A DNA stretch of 64,000 nucleotides from Saprospiraceae bacterium (GCA_016787525.1 JAEUUP010000072.1:62001-126000), one strand, 5' to 3'. Shown: positions 36,736 to 45,900, counted from the stretch's first letter. Notes: a model not told the origin generated them from the sequence alone. A program made the numbers and translations.

Positions 36736-37671
36736 TTATAAACTCCGCAAAATATTCTGCTCGATTCTTTCCAAAATATTCTCAGTATCCGCCTTTTCAA
36801 ATGTTTTACCTGTAATATTTTCGTACAATTCAATATAGCGTTCGGATGTTTCTGCAACAAAAGTATCGGGCATGATGGGCATCAATTGACCTTCCAAACC
36901 TTGGAAACCATGCGCAATGAGCCATTCTCGAACAAATTCTTTGGACAATTGGCGTTGCTTTTCGCCTCTTTCCTGTCTTTCTACATACCCCTCAGTATAA
37001 AAATAGCGCGACGAGTCGGGGGTGTGAATTTCGTCAATGACCACTATACGCCCATCTACTGTTTTACCAAATTCATATTTTGTATCTACTAAAATCAAGC
37101 CTTGTGCAGCTGCCATTTCAGTACCGCGTTGAAAAAGCGCATGTGTCAAACGCTCTAATTCAACATAATCTGCTTCCGACACAATGCCTTTTGCTAATAT
37201 GTCTTCACGGCTGATATCTTCGTCGTGACCCACAGCAGCTTTTGTTGTAGGTGTGATGATAGGCGAGGGGAGGCGGTCATTCTCTTTCAAGCCCTCACTG
37301 AGTGCGACACCGCATAAGCTCCGTCCACCTTTGGCATACACACGTGCGGCATGACCAGCTAAATAGCCACGAATGACCATTTCGACTTTGAAAGGCGTAC
37401 ATGCAAAACCAATTGCCACATTAGGGTCAGGCGTGTCCAACAACCAATTCGGGCAAATATCTTCTGTCGAGCGTAGAAAATGGGCTGCAATTTGGTTCAA
37501 AACTTGCCCTTTATACGGAATAGGCTTGGGCAAAATATGGTCAAATGCCGAAATACGGTCGCTGGCAACCATGATGAGTTTATCGCCAACGGTATAGACA
37601 TCGCGTACTTTGCCACGATAAAAAGCTGTTTGGTTGGGAAGCTGAAAACTAGTTTGCGCGAGAGCGTTCAT
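36736..37671 (-). CDS. purC: SAICAR synthase
   Basis: A 311-residue enzyme of purine synthesis (phosphoribosylaminoimidazole-succinocarboxamide synthase). Visible motifs: [29 protein letters not shown] at the start, [35 protein letters not shown] and [28 protein letters not shown]. The length fits the longer form common in Bacteroidota and eukaryotes. ATG 37671 is chosen (MNALAQT); upstream in-frame 37707 adds 12 unlikely residues. One 9-mer is inside, read YTEGY. Confidence 0.95.
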   Translation of the reverse strand: MNALAQTSFQLPNQTAFYRGKVRDVYTVGDKLIMVASDRISAFDHILPKPIPYKGQVLNQIAAHFLRSTEDICPNWLLDTPDPNVAIGFACTPFKVEMVIRGYLAGHAARVYAKGGRSLCGVALSEGLKENDRLPSPIITPTTKAAVGHDEDISREDILAKGIVSEADYVELERLTHALFQRGTEMAAAQGLILVDTKYEFGKTVDGRIVVIDEIHTPDSSRYFYTEGYVERQERGEKQRQLSKEFVREWLIAHGFQGLEGQLMPIMPDTFVAETSERYIELYENITGKTFEKADTENILERIEQNILRSL

Positions 37672-37770
37672 ATTTTTTGATTTTATATTTATGGTATGCT
37701 GTTTCAAGGAAGCCAGAAATAAGGCATGTTTTTTTATTCAAATCCTAAAAACCTACTTTATATTGAGCCG

Positions 37771-37778
37771 CAAAAGTA
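37771..37778 (-). promoter_or_regulatory. -7 box of purC
   Basis: On the - strand TACTTTTG followed by CGGC, 100 bases before the start. Fits TAnnTTTG; no clear -33. Confidence 0.65.
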
Positions 37779-37809
37779 ATTAGTGAGAAACGTACTAAAA
37801 AATGATATA

Positions 37810-38487
37810 ATGATGTTAAAAAGAATTTTTTTTATAACCATTTGTTTTTCAATTCTTTCCTGCGATAAAATAGCTGAAAAAGATTTTTCTGCATTCACTT
37901 CGGATTTTGTTCGCGACTATGCTCTTCTTTTCCCTGATGAGACACCCCTCAGTATTAAGAATGATAAACTTAGTGTTTTGGCTTTGCCTACGCCATCTTA
38001 TTTTGATTCTTTACAGCAATTTCATCAGCAATTTTCAACGGAATTGAAGCAATTTGATGTGCAAAAACCTGATTTCGCATTTAAGCAAGATGCACACAAA
38101 GCGAATAATATTTTGCAAAATATTGGTATTTATCTGAATGACTACAAGCAAAATCCCAAGCGATTTAATGTTTTACATGGTTTTAAGCGCATTTTGGAAA
38201 CACCTTTTGCTTCTGATGATGAACGATTACAGATTCTTCTTGACAAATTAATCTCTGTACCTACCTTTTACGAGCTTGCAAAAAGGCAATTGAGCAAACC
38301 TAAACACGTTTGGTCAGATGAAGCTGTTGAGCAACATATCCAAACATTCCTGTTTTTCGATGAAACATTACCCAATTTTTTGAATCAAAAAGGAAAAATG
38401 ACCCCTCAGTATGCTATGCGTTTGGAGGCTGCAAAATTGGCTGTGAAAGATTATATCGCTTATGTCGAAAGCTTTAAATTAGATTGA
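37810..38487 (+). CDS. Lipoprotein of unknown function
   Basis: A 225-residue protein. Signal peptide MMLKRIFFITICFSILSC ends in the lipid-bearing Cys. The mature part is helical (DSLQQFHQQFSTELKQFD, KANNILQNIGIYLNDYKQN, LEAAKLAVKDYIAYVE) and could be related to the DUF885 or similar helical lipoprotein families. ATG 37810 is chosen; the GTG at 37783 overlaps the purC promoter region. Two 9-mers are antisense, read PLSI (37945) and PQYA (38402). No known function. Confidence 0.65.
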   Translation: MMLKRIFFITICFSILSCDKIAEKDFSAFTSDFVRDYALLFPDETPLSIKNDKLSVLALPTPSYFDSLQQFHQQFSTELKQFDVQKPDFAFKQDAHKANNILQNIGIYLNDYKQNPKRFNVLHGFKRILETPFASDDERLQILLDKLISVPTFYELAKRQLSKPKHVWSDEAVEQHIQTFLFFDETLPNFLNQKGKMTPQYAMRLEAAKLAVKDYIAYVESFKLD

Positions 38488-38500
38488 TATAAAAAAAATT

Positions 38501-38530
38501 GTTGTGGCAAGTTTCAGAGCTTACCACAAC
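38501..38530 (-). terminator. Terminator of fabZ
   Basis: Arms GTTGTGG and CCACAAC plus AAG/CTT; on the - strand the stem is followed by a run of eight T, so it serves fabZ. It also lies at the end of the convergent lipoprotein gene. Confidence 0.7.
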
Positions 38531-38622
38531 TTCTGTTGAAAAGGGTGTAATGTAAACGGTACTCTTTTTTACTTTGGGTAAAAAGGTTGTTGTTTAGTTG
38601 ATAATTAATTGGTTGCGATGTT

Positions 38623-39123
38623 TTACATACGTTTTTGAACCATCGCAGTCAATTCTGCTTCTGAAACCAATCTGTTGCCGACATATGCTTTTCCGTGCAT
38701 CAAAGCAATGCCGCGACGCATTGGGTTTATCAAATCGAGTCGAATAATCAATGTATCACCTGGAAAAACCTTGGCTTTGAAACGACAATTATCTATTTTT
38801 AAAAAATAAGTATCCCAAATTTCTTCATCAGACGTGTCTCTCAAGATAAAAATGCCACCCGTTTGTGCCATTGCCTCAATTTGTAGAACACCTGGCATAA
38901 TTGGATTGCCAGGGAAATGTCCTTGAAAATAAGGCTCATTCATCGTTACATTTTTAATCGTCACAATATGCGTTTCACTGACTTCCATGACTTTATCTAC
39001 CAGTAGAAATGGGACACGATGCGGAATTTTTTTCATTATTTGTACCGTATCCATTATTGGCTTTTGGTTCGGGTCATACAGAGGTATGTCATTTGAAGCA
39101 GTATTTGCCATTGTCAATTCCAT
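38623..39123 (-). CDS. fabZ: 3-hydroxyacyl-ACP dehydratase
   Basis: A 166-residue hot-dog-fold enzyme of fatty-acid elongation. The N-terminal half has MKKIPHRVPFLLVDKV; the catalytic segment HFPGNPIMPGVLQIEAMAQ carries the active-site His and Glu; FKAKVFPGDTLIIRLDL follows. In many Bacteroidota FabZ is fused to LpxC; here it is alone. MELTM at 39123 is used; an ATG four codons later is equally possible. No 9-mer. Confidence 0.93.
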   Translation of the reverse strand: MELTMANTASNDIPLYDPNQKPIMDTVQIMKKIPHRVPFLLVDKVMEVSETHIVTIKNVTMNEPYFQGHFPGNPIMPGVLQIEAMAQTGGIFILRDTSDEEIWDTYFLKIDNCRFKAKVFPGDTLIIRLDLINPMRRGIALMHGKAYVGNRLVSEAELTAMVQKRM

Positions 39124-39178
39124 GATGTGGTCTGATTTTCTTAAAATGTAACGATAATAGAGTATGAAAGAACAGCAG

Positions 39179-39186
39179 CAAAGGTA
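39179..39186 (-). promoter_or_regulatory. -7 box of fabZ
   Basis: On the - strand TACCTTTG followed by CTGCTG, 56 bases before the start. Matches TAnnTTTG. Confidence 0.65.
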
Positions 39187-39343
39187 ATTTTTCTTTTATC
39201 GAATCTTCAATAAAAAATGTAAGAAATTACGATACTCAAAAAAAAATTCGCTGAATAAATAAAATAAATTAGAGAAGTAATAAATTGAAAATCAGTTTTT
39301 TATAAGGGTATTTAGAGAATATAAAAAAAACGTTCGCTAAATT

Positions 39344-39399
39344 GGTTGATTCGTTCTTTAGTTATTTGGCATCAACCAATAACCAATAACGAATCAACC
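39344..39399. repeat. Inverted repeat downstream of the ABC exporter gene
   Basis: Perfect arms GGTTGATTCGTT and AACGAATCAACC around 32 bases that themselves repeat ACCAATAA. It may be the terminator for the exporter gene. Same word family as 17205 and 9435. Confidence 0.65.
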
Positions 39400-39420
39400 T
39401 ATAACGAAGTAGCCAAGCAG

Positions 39421-41259
39421 CTAATTAACCAAATCAAATTGCAACTTTGCCAAACTTGCATAAATGCCATTCTCGATTTCTGAGAGTTCTTCATGGGTGC
39501 CTGCTTCTACGATTTGACCACCATCTAAGACATAAATTTTATCAACTTCGCGAATAGTCGCCAATCGGTGTGCAATGATGATACTTGTGCGGTTTTCCAT
39601 CAACAAATTGAGGGCATCTTGCACCACTTTTTCCGATTCTGCATCGAGTGAAGAAGTGGCTTCATCGAGTAGCAAAATGCTCGGATTGCGCAAAATGGCA
39701 CGTGCTATGGCAATGCGTTGACGCTGACCTCCCGACAATTTGATACCTCGTTCGCCGACAATTGTATCCAAGCCCTCTGGGAATTGACTGATAAAATCCC
39801 AACTATTTGATTTTTTAGCCGCATCTATGATTTCAGCTTCTGTTGCATCGGGTTTGCCATAGAGGATATTCTCTCGAATAGTGCCGCCAAAGAGTAGAAC
39901 TTCTTGTGGTACAAGAGCTAAGTTCTGACGATATTCTGTGATGTCATAGTCTTTCATTGGTTTGCCATCCACAAATATTGTTCCTTCTTGGTGTTCGTGG
40001 AAACGCAAAACAAGTTGCATTATCGTTGACTTACCAGCACCTGAAGCACCGACCAAAGCTACTTTTTGTCCCGCTTTGATACTCAAATTGACCCCCCTCA
40101 GTACCTCAACGTCTTCACGAGTCGGATAACGAAATTTGACATTGTCAAACTGAATATCACCTTTCAAACGCTTTTCAGGCAGAACAGGGTGGTTTTTGAC
40201 TTCAACCTCTGATGGTGTGTTCAGAATTTCGCGTACACGCTCCGTTGCACCGATTGCACCGACCAGTTCTGTATAAAAATTGCCTAAACCTGCAATCGAA
40301 CCGCCAATGATTGCTGTGTAAGTGAAAAACATGATGAGTTCACCCGCTGTTATTTCGCCTGCTTGGAGCATCGTCGCGCCTTGCCACAATACAAAAAAGA
40401 GTGCGCCAAACAGCACAACGATGATAAAAGTCGCGAACAGCGCACGCCAAGAAGCAAATTTCATACTCGTTGCTACCGCTTTGTGATTGGCTTTACTGAA
40501 TCGTGTCACTTCAAACCACTCGTTGGTGAAAGCTTTGACGGCGTTGATAGCCATCATCGTTTCGTTGAGTATGATGTTGGTGTCGGCAATTTGACTTTGG
40601 CGGTCTTTTGACATTTTGCGGATAAAACGCCCAAAAAAGATAGCCCCGACGACGATAATTGGAAAAGTTGCCAACATCACGAGCGAGAGTTTCCATGTTG
40701 TCAATGTCAAAATGAGGATTCCAGATATTAAAACGAGAACTTGTCGTACAAATTCACCCAAAGTGATGCTGAATGTATTGTATAGTTTTTCAACATCCGA
40801 ATTGATGCGGCTCACCAATTCGCCAACTCTTGTTTTTTCAAAGAATGGAATAGGCAAAGACGTGAGTTTTTGATACAAAGCTTGTTTGACATCTGCAATG
40901 CCGTATTCACTGACTTTGGCAAACAAGGTGACTCTGAAATACGAGACTAAGCCTTGGACAATCAGTAAACCTGCCATAAAATAGCCGATGCGTGCCAAAT
41001 CGAGGTAGTAGTGATAAGTTTTACCCATGAGTTCATAAGTGAAATCATGCTTGCCTTGCGCAATATCCACGATACGACCCGACAAAAAAGGGAAAATCAT
41101 AAATGTCGTGGTCGAGAGAAAGAGTAATATCATGCCTATCCAAAACGACCACCGATAAGGTCGTATGAAATTGTACATCTGCAAGGCTTCACGCAACGAT
41201 TCTTTGGTCAGTTTTGTTTTTGGGGCATCATCATTGTCGTCCCATCTTCTTCTTGCCAT
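39421..41259 (-). CDS. ABC exporter, MsbA-like half-transporter
   Basis: A 612-residue fusion of six-helix transmembrane domain (residues about 30-335) and ATPase domain. Motifs: Walker A GASGAGKST near 410, Q-loop LVPQEVLLFGG, signature LSGGQRQRIAIARA, Walker B ILLLDEATSSLD and switch His IIAHRLATI. It works as a dimer; lipid A precursor (MsbA) or another lipid or drug substrate is likely. A 9-mer at 40094 is read VLRG, at the start of the ATPase domain. fmt lies 84 bases upstream on the same strand. Confidence 0.9.
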   Translation of the reverse strand: MARRRWDDNDDAPKTKLTKESLREALQMYNFIRPYRWSFWIGMILLFLSTTTFMIFPFLSGRIVDIAQGKHDFTYELMGKTYHYYLDLARIGYFMAGLLIVQGLVSYFRVTLFAKVSEYGIADVKQALYQKLTSLPIPFFEKTRVGELVSRINSDVEKLYNTFSITLGEFVRQVLVLISGILILTLTTWKLSLVMLATFPIIVVGAIFFGRFIRKMSKDRQSQIADTNIILNETMMAINAVKAFTNEWFEVTRFSKANHKAVATSMKFASWRALFATFIIVVLFGALFFVLWQGATMLQAGEITAGELIMFFTYTAIIGGSIAGLGNFYTELVGAIGATERVREILNTPSEVEVKNHPVLPEKRLKGDIQFDNVKFRYPTREDVEVLRGVNLSIKAGQKVALVGASGAGKSTIMQLVLRFHEHQEGTIFVDGKPMKDYDITEYRQNLALVPQEVLLFGGTIRENILYGKPDATEAEIIDAAKKSNSWDFISQFPEGLDTIVGERGIKLSGGQRQRIAIARAILRNPSILLLDEATSSLDAESEKVVQDALNLLMENRTSIIIAHRLATIREVDKIYVLDGGQIVEAGTHEELSEIENGIYASLAKLQFDLVN

Positions 41260-41343
41260 ATCAAGTCAGGTTTTTTATTATTTTTAATCGTTCAATCAAA
41301 TCTGATACTTCGTTATGACGATTCAGCTTTGAGAAAATTGGAT

Positions 41344-42273
41344 TTAAAGCGATACATATTGATAGCCATTCAAAAAATCGCGTACCAACATGCGCTTTCG
41401 ACCTTCTAATTGCACATCTAATAGGTGAATAAAACCATCGGAACAAACCACTTTTAAATAGGTTTTGCCATCCGATAAGATTTTTCCAACTTCATGTTCT
41501 GAATACTGAGGGGTGTCAAAGACTTCTTTAGTCGTTCTAAAGATTTTTAATTTCAGACCGTTGAATATTGTCCAAGCAGTCGGATAAGGGGACAAACCCC
41601 GTACAAAATTATGCACTTCACCGACTGTTTTTGTAAAATCAATCGAGCAAGTTTCGTGAAAAATCTTGGGTGCGTGCGTTGCTGCTTCGTTGGGTTGTGG
41701 TTGTGGCACAACGGTGTTGTTGTCAATGGCTTGTACGGTTTTGAGTAGTGTTTCTGCGCCTAAAACCATCATTTTATCGTGTATGTCGCCCACTGTTTCA
41801 TCTGCACCAATGGGCATTTTTTCTCTAAAAATGACATCACCAGTGTCAATTTCGTGTTTCAAAAAGAAAGTTGTTACACCAGTTTCTGTTTCGCCATTGA
41901 TAACAGCCCAGTTGATAGGCGCAGCTCCACGATATTTGGGCAGTAAAGAGCCATGCACGTTGATTGTTCCTAAAGGGGGCATTGTCCAGACGATTTCGGG
42001 TAACATACGGAATGCCACCACAACAAAAAGGTCAGCATTCAGACCCCTCAGTGTGGTTACAAATTCGGGGTTTTTAAGTTTCTCTGGTTGTAAAACAGGA
42101 AGTTGGTTTGCCACAGCATATTGTTTCACAGCTGATTGTAACAACTGTTTGCCACCTCTGCCACCCAGTTTGTCGGTTGCAGTGACAATGCCTACAATAT
42201 TATAACCGTTTTTTACCAATATATCCAACGAAGCGACGGCAAAATCGGGTGTACCCATAAAAACTATCTTCAT
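41344..42273 (-). CDS. fmt: Methionyl-tRNA formyltransferase
   Basis: A 309-residue enzyme that formylates initiator tRNA. Marks: MKIVFMGTPDFAVASLDIL, the folate and catalytic segment HGSLLPKYRGAAPINWAVINGE with the conserved Asn and His, TGVTTFFLKHEIDTGDVI, and a C-terminal OB-like domain from about 205 (FVRGLSPYPTAW, KILSDGKTYLKVVCSDG). Full length. Two 9-mers: 41505 (antisense, PQY) and 42044 (sense, LRG). Confidence 0.95.
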   Translation of the reverse strand: MKIVFMGTPDFAVASLDILVKNGYNIVGIVTATDKLGGRGGKQLLQSAVKQYAVANQLPVLQPEKLKNPEFVTTLRGLNADLFVVVAFRMLPEIVWTMPPLGTINVHGSLLPKYRGAAPINWAVINGETETGVTTFFLKHEIDTGDVIFREKMPIGADETVGDIHDKMMVLGAETLLKTVQAIDNNTVVPQPQPNEAATHAPKIFHETCSIDFTKTVGEVHNFVRGLSPYPTAWTIFNGLKLKIFRTTKEVFDTPQYSEHEVGKILSDGKTYLKVVCSDGFIHLLDVQLEGRKRMLVRDFLNGYQYVSL

Positions 42274-42325
42274 AATCTCGATTTTAGGATAAGATTTCTT
42301 GTGATAAAAACCTTTTAAAAAAGGT

Positions 42326-42333
42326 CAAATGTA
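42326..42333 (-). promoter_or_regulatory. -7 box of fmt
   Basis: On the - strand TACATTTG followed by ACC, 53 bases before the fmt start. Fits TAnnTTTG. Confidence 0.6.
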
Positions 42334-42433
42334 GGGTAAAACGTCTATATTGAGCCATGAATGAGCATATTTTACACTATTTATACTGAGGGGGGCTATT
42401 TTTATATAAGTAAAAACGAAAAATCAACAATCA

Positions 42434-43912
42434 ATGAATGAATTGAAACGCAGTTTAAGTCTTTTTGACTCTACCATGATTGTCATGGGTTCTATGATTG
42501 GTAGCGGCATTTTCATCGTTACGGCCAGCGTTGCCAAACAAGTGGGTTCACCTTATTATATTATGTTGACGTGGATTCTAACGGGCATTTTGACCATCAT
42601 TGCTGCTGTCAGTTATGGCGAATTGGCGGGTATGATGCCTCGTGCGGGCGGTCAATACGTCTATTTGCGCGAGGCTTATGGTTCGTTGGTTGGTTTTTTA
42701 TTCGGTTGGACAACTTTTTTGGTCATCGAAACGGGCTTGATTGCTGCAGTGGCTATTGCTTTTGCCAAATTTACGGCTGTTTTGTTCCCTGTTTTCAATG
42801 AACAGAACATTTTGCTCAGAATCGGGGATTATACTTTCACCAGTACGCAAGCTCTCGCGCTGTTTGTCATCGTTTTGCTCACTTATATCAATGTTCAAGG
42901 TATAAAATTGGGTAAATGGGTGCAAAACATCTTCACTATTACCAAAATAGGCGCACTTTTAGGTTTGATTTTTCTGGGATTGGTGATGGGTTGGGGTAGT
43001 ACAGCTTGGCAGTCGAATCTTGCAGCACTTGGGCAAGCCGCAAAGGTGACGGTGGTCAATCGTCAAGTCGAAATGATACCCCTCAGTAATCTCTCGTTGA
43101 TGCTCTCGGCGTTGGGTTTGGCAATGATTGGTCCTATTTTCAGCTCATCGGCTTGGAACACAATCACTTATACCGCAGGCGAAATCCAAAACCCCAGCCG
43201 CAATATTCCACTTAGTCTTTTTCTCGGCACTTTGTTGGTCAGTGTGCTGTATTGGTTGGCCAATTTGAGCTATTTGATGCTCTTGCCAGCCGTTGGTTCG
43301 CCCGAAGGAACGGATGCATTTTCGAGAGGCATTGCTTTTGCTGCCAATGAGCGTGTGGGAACGGCTGCTGCTGAGATGATATTTGGTCATTTTGGGGCTA
43401 CTTTGATGGCTGTGTTTATTATGATTTCGACTTTTGGTTGCAATAATGGCATTGTGTTGTCTGGTTCTCGCGTGTATTATGCGATGGCAAAAGATGGTTT
43501 GTTCTTTAAAAAAACCGCTGAACTCAGTGACAAAGGCGTGCCTGCTTATGCTCTCATTGCGCAATGCTTATGGGCTTGCCTGTTGTGCATTTCGGGCAAA
43601 TACTCCGACTTATTGAAATACGTCACCTTCGCTACTTTACTGTTTTACATCTTAACGATTGGCGGTATTTTTATTCTACGCAAAAAGCAACCGACCACCG
43701 AAAGACCTTATCGTGCTTTTGGTTATCCAATCGTTCCTGCTGTTTATATTGTTATCGCTTCGCTCATTTGCATCAATTTATTGTTGTTTGAAACACCGAT
43801 TTCATTGTTCGGCATGTCCGTCAAGCCGAGTTGGGTTGGTTTGGGTATTGTGCTTTTGGGTATTCCTGTGTTTTATGCACAAACGAAACAATCTGAAAGG
43901 ACTATTCTATAA
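42434..43912 (+). CDS. APC-family amino-acid permease
   Basis: A 492-residue inner-membrane transporter with about twelve helices. The APC signature appears in TM1: GSMIGSGIFIVTA; other marks are MPRAGGQYVYLREAYGSLVGFLFGW and the TM6 region AFSSSAWNTITYTAGEIQNPSRNIP. It is of the LAT/SteT type, exchanging neutral amino acids; substrate not readable. A 9-mer at 42385 lies 40 bases before the start and another at 43079 is antisense (PLS). It converges on arr with a 24-base gap. Confidence 0.88.
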   Translation: MNELKRSLSLFDSTMIVMGSMIGSGIFIVTASVAKQVGSPYYIMLTWILTGILTIIAAVSYGELAGMMPRAGGQYVYLREAYGSLVGFLFGWTTFLVIETGLIAAVAIAFAKFTAVLFPVFNEQNILLRIGDYTFTSTQALALFVIVLLTYINVQGIKLGKWVQNIFTITKIGALLGLIFLGLVMGWGSTAWQSNLAALGQAAKVTVVNRQVEMIPLSNLSLMLSALGLAMIGPIFSSSAWNTITYTAGEIQNPSRNIPLSLFLGTLLVSVLYWLANLSYLMLLPAVGSPEGTDAFSRGIAFAANERVGTAAAEMIFGHFGATLMAVFIMISTFGCNNGIVLSGSRVYYAMAKDGLFFKKTAELSDKGVPAYALIAQCLWACLLCISGKYSDLLKYVTFATLLFYILTIGGIFILRKKQPTTERPYRAFGYPIVPAVYIVIASLICINLLLFETPISLFGMSVKPSWVGLGIVLLGIPVFYAQTKQSERTIL

Positions 43913-43936
43913 GAACGGGCGTTCGGAGATTTTACG

Positions 43937-44368
43937 TCAATTTATTATTTCTGAATTTGATTCATTCAGTTTTGCCAAGTTGTCGCGCCATTTTTTTAAC
44001 TCTGCGGGTGTTAATCTGACCCAGTCTGTTACTTCTTCGATGATTTTTAAAGGCTCTTTGCTGCGATAAGAGCGTGTTGGATTGCCCGGAAATTTTTTAT
44101 CTGTTACATTTGGGTCATTTTCAAAGCTTCCTGTTGGTTCAACCAAATAGACACGGGGCATAGCATCGCCAGGTGCTAATTCAGCCGCCAACCCAGCCCC
44201 GTTTTTCAAAGCCGTGAAATAGATATGGTTCATGATGACGTTTGGATGATAATTGGAACGGAAACCTGCCGTCAGAAAGTCTCCTACTTTTAAATCTGCT
44301 TTTGTGCCATGATAAAAAGGCCCTTGTTCTAAAATCGTTTCTGATTCTTTTTCTTTCATATTGTTCAT
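43937..44368 (-). CDS. arr: NAD(+)-rifampin ADP-ribosyltransferase
   Basis: A 143-residue enzyme that inactivates rifampin by ADP-ribosylation. The sequence is close to the Arr family along its whole length: GPFYHGTKADLKVGDFLT, AGFRSNYHPNVIMNHIYFTA, AAELAPGD and then ENDPNVTDKKFPGNPTRSYRS. The expected catalytic His (YHGTK), Tyr (NHIYFTA) and Asp (NDPN) are present. Three Met lie within the first four residues. It has its own -7 box and borders the repeat-filled region 44.4-46.3 kb. There is no integron attC or transposase beside it. Confidence 0.92.
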   Translation of the reverse strand: MNNMKEKESETILEQGPFYHGTKADLKVGDFLTAGFRSNYHPNVIMNHIYFTALKNGAGLAAELAPGDAMPRVYLVEPTGSFENDPNVTDKKFPGNPTRSYRSKEPLKIIEEVTDWVRLTPAELKKWRDNLAKLNESNSEIIN

Positions 44369-44418
44369 TTATTTTTATGCTGGGTGAATGTATCGAAGTA
44401 GTAAAGCTCCATTTTTTA

Positions 44419-44426
44419 CAAATATA
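44419..44426 (-). promoter_or_regulatory. -7 box of arr
   Basis: On the - strand TATATTTG, about 50 bases before the start. Fits TAnnTTTG. A small GACC/GGTC hairpin (44427-44444) lies just upstream of it. Confidence 0.6.
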
Positions 44427-44545
44427 AGACCTTTTTGGGGTCTTAGTACACTGAAAATGCTTTGATGTGTTGCCCTGATTTGTTACGCAATCATTGTATT
44501 GGAGGCAGCACTAACAGATTAAGCTTTTTAAGAGAGTTTAGTTGG

Positions 44546-44810
44546 AAATAATCGCTGTTATAAAAGCGTGCATAAAAGGGTCGTTGGACCCGACATTTTG
44601 GTAGCGGCGGGTGAAGCCCGCCGTAAGATGCCCCCCCTCAGTATTTAAGCTGCGTAGCGGCGACATATTTTAAATGCGCCCAAGTTAATATGTCGCCGCT
44701 ATGCGACTTGGGAGGTCGGGATGAATTTTTCACGGCGGGCTTCACCCGCCGCTACCAAAATGTCGGGTCTAACGACCCTTTTATGCACGCTTTTATAACC
44801 GCGATTATTT
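44546..44810. repeat. Nearly perfect 79-bp inverted repeat with inner palindrome and 9-mer
   Basis: Left arm 44546-44624, right arm 44732-44810, differing at about two or three positions. Each arm contains GGTAGCGGCGGGTGAAGCCC, itself able to fold. Between the arms lie a copy of the dispersed 9-mer (44634, with seven C) and a second palindrome of about 18-bp arms (TAGCGGCGACATATT ... AATATGTCGCCGCTA). 44814-44874 repeats about 60 bases of the right arm directly. There are no transposase genes or target duplications; it may be a non-autonomous element or a REP-type structure. Confidence 0.85.
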
Positions 44811-44881
44811 AGCTGCTACCAAAATGTCGGGTCTAACGACCCTTTTATTCACGCTTTTATAACTCCGATTATTTAGTTCTT

Positions 44882-45097
44882 CTTTGGCACTTTGCATTTT
44901 AGTGACCATGTGTTGTCACTACGTGACGATAGGCTATTATTTCTGAATGCCTGTTACAAATATGTTGTCGCTAACGCGACATTTTGTGCGAAATTCAAGT
45001 CTAAAATGTCGCGTTAGCGACAACATATTTGTAACAGGCAGACAAATAGAGTCTCCTTTGTCACGTAGTGACACCACTTTTTCGTAAAGTGCCAAAG
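44882..45097. repeat. Nested inverted repeat with perfect 38-bp inner arms
   Basis: Inner arms 44948-44985 and 45003-45040 are perfect over 38 bases with a 17-base loop. Outer arms CTTTGGCACTTT (44882-44893) and AAAGTGCCAAAG (45086-45097) are perfect, and GTCACTACGTGAC (near 44915) pairs with GTCACGTAGTGAC (near 45060). The whole unit is one symmetric structure of about 216 bases. Confidence 0.85.
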
Positions 45098-45377
45098 TAG
45101 AATTAGTATTGTGCTGAATAAAACTTTTTAAAAACAAAAATTATCAAAGAATAAAATATTATTTACCAAACTGTAACAACTGAATCTCACTTTGCGTATC
45201 TGATGTATAGACGATTGGGCAGTTATTGTACGCTCTTTAAAAGAAATCGGAATTATCTGTTTTACGAGAAACGTACATTTAGGTAATTTTCAAAATTTCC
45301 TAAATGTTGATTATCAATAAATTGGGACTTTGAAAACGCTCTTGTTTCGCAAAAATAGATAATTCTAAAAAAATTAC

Positions 45378-45900
45378 AAGTTTTGAAGAAAGCTTCCTGT
45401 GCTTTGATGATGAGCGTGCAGGGTTTTGAAGAAGAATTCCTGTGCTTTGATGATGAGCGTGTAGGGTTTTGAAGAAGAATTCCTGTGCTTTTATGATGAG
45501 TGTGTAGGGTTTTGAAGAAGACTTCCTGTGCTTTTATGATGAGCGTATAGGGTTTTGAAGAAGACTTCCTGTGCTTTTATGATGAGCGTGTAGGGTTTTG
45601 AAGAAGATTTCCTGTGCTTTTATGATGAGTGTATAGGGTTTTGAAGAAGGCTTTCTGTGCTTTTATGATGAGCGTGCAGGGTTTTGAAGAAGATTTCGTG
45701 GGCTTTTATGATGAGCGTATAGGGTTTTGAAGAAGATTTCCTGTGCTTTTATGATGAGTGTATAGGGTTTTGAAGAAGATTTCCTGTGCTTTTATGATGA
45801 GCGTGCAGGGTTTTGAAGAAGATTTCATGGGCTTTGATGACGGCTTTGTGGGCTTTGATGATAAGTGTGAGGGTTTTGAAGAAAAATTCATGGGTTTTGA
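45378..45900. repeat. 43-bp minisatellite, about 12 units
   Basis: Units begin at 45378, 45421, 45464, 45507, 45550, 45593, 45636, 45679, 45722, 45765 and 45808, each exactly 43 bases apart, then a unit at 45871 after 63 bases, where a 20-base piece is duplicated. Each unit has GGGTTTTGAAGAAGA, then TTCCTGTGCTTT, then ATGATGAGCGTGTA. Sites vary between units (GCGTG or GTGTA; TTTTA or TTTGA). 43 is not a multiple of three, so it does not code for a repeat protein, and there are no unique spacers. Confidence 0.95.

Noticed and set aside
43145-43564. Antisense open frames in the permease, RND and cargo genes
   Set aside because: They mirror strongly conserved genes and have no independent features.
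44546-45097. Inverted repeats as ends of an insertion sequence
   Set aside because: There is no transposase or remnant between the arms, and the inner spacers are only 100 bases or less.
44937-45137. Open frame across the 38-bp hairpin
   Set aside because: It is the translation of a palindrome; both arms give unrelated low-likelihood peptides.
45706-45891. Open frame within the minisatellite
   Set aside because: It merely runs through units whose length is not a multiple of three, so the peptide is not repeated and has no homologue-like features.
45378-45900. 43-bp repeat array as a CRISPR
   Set aside because: Units are contiguous without unique spacers and no cas gene is near; it is a minisatellite.
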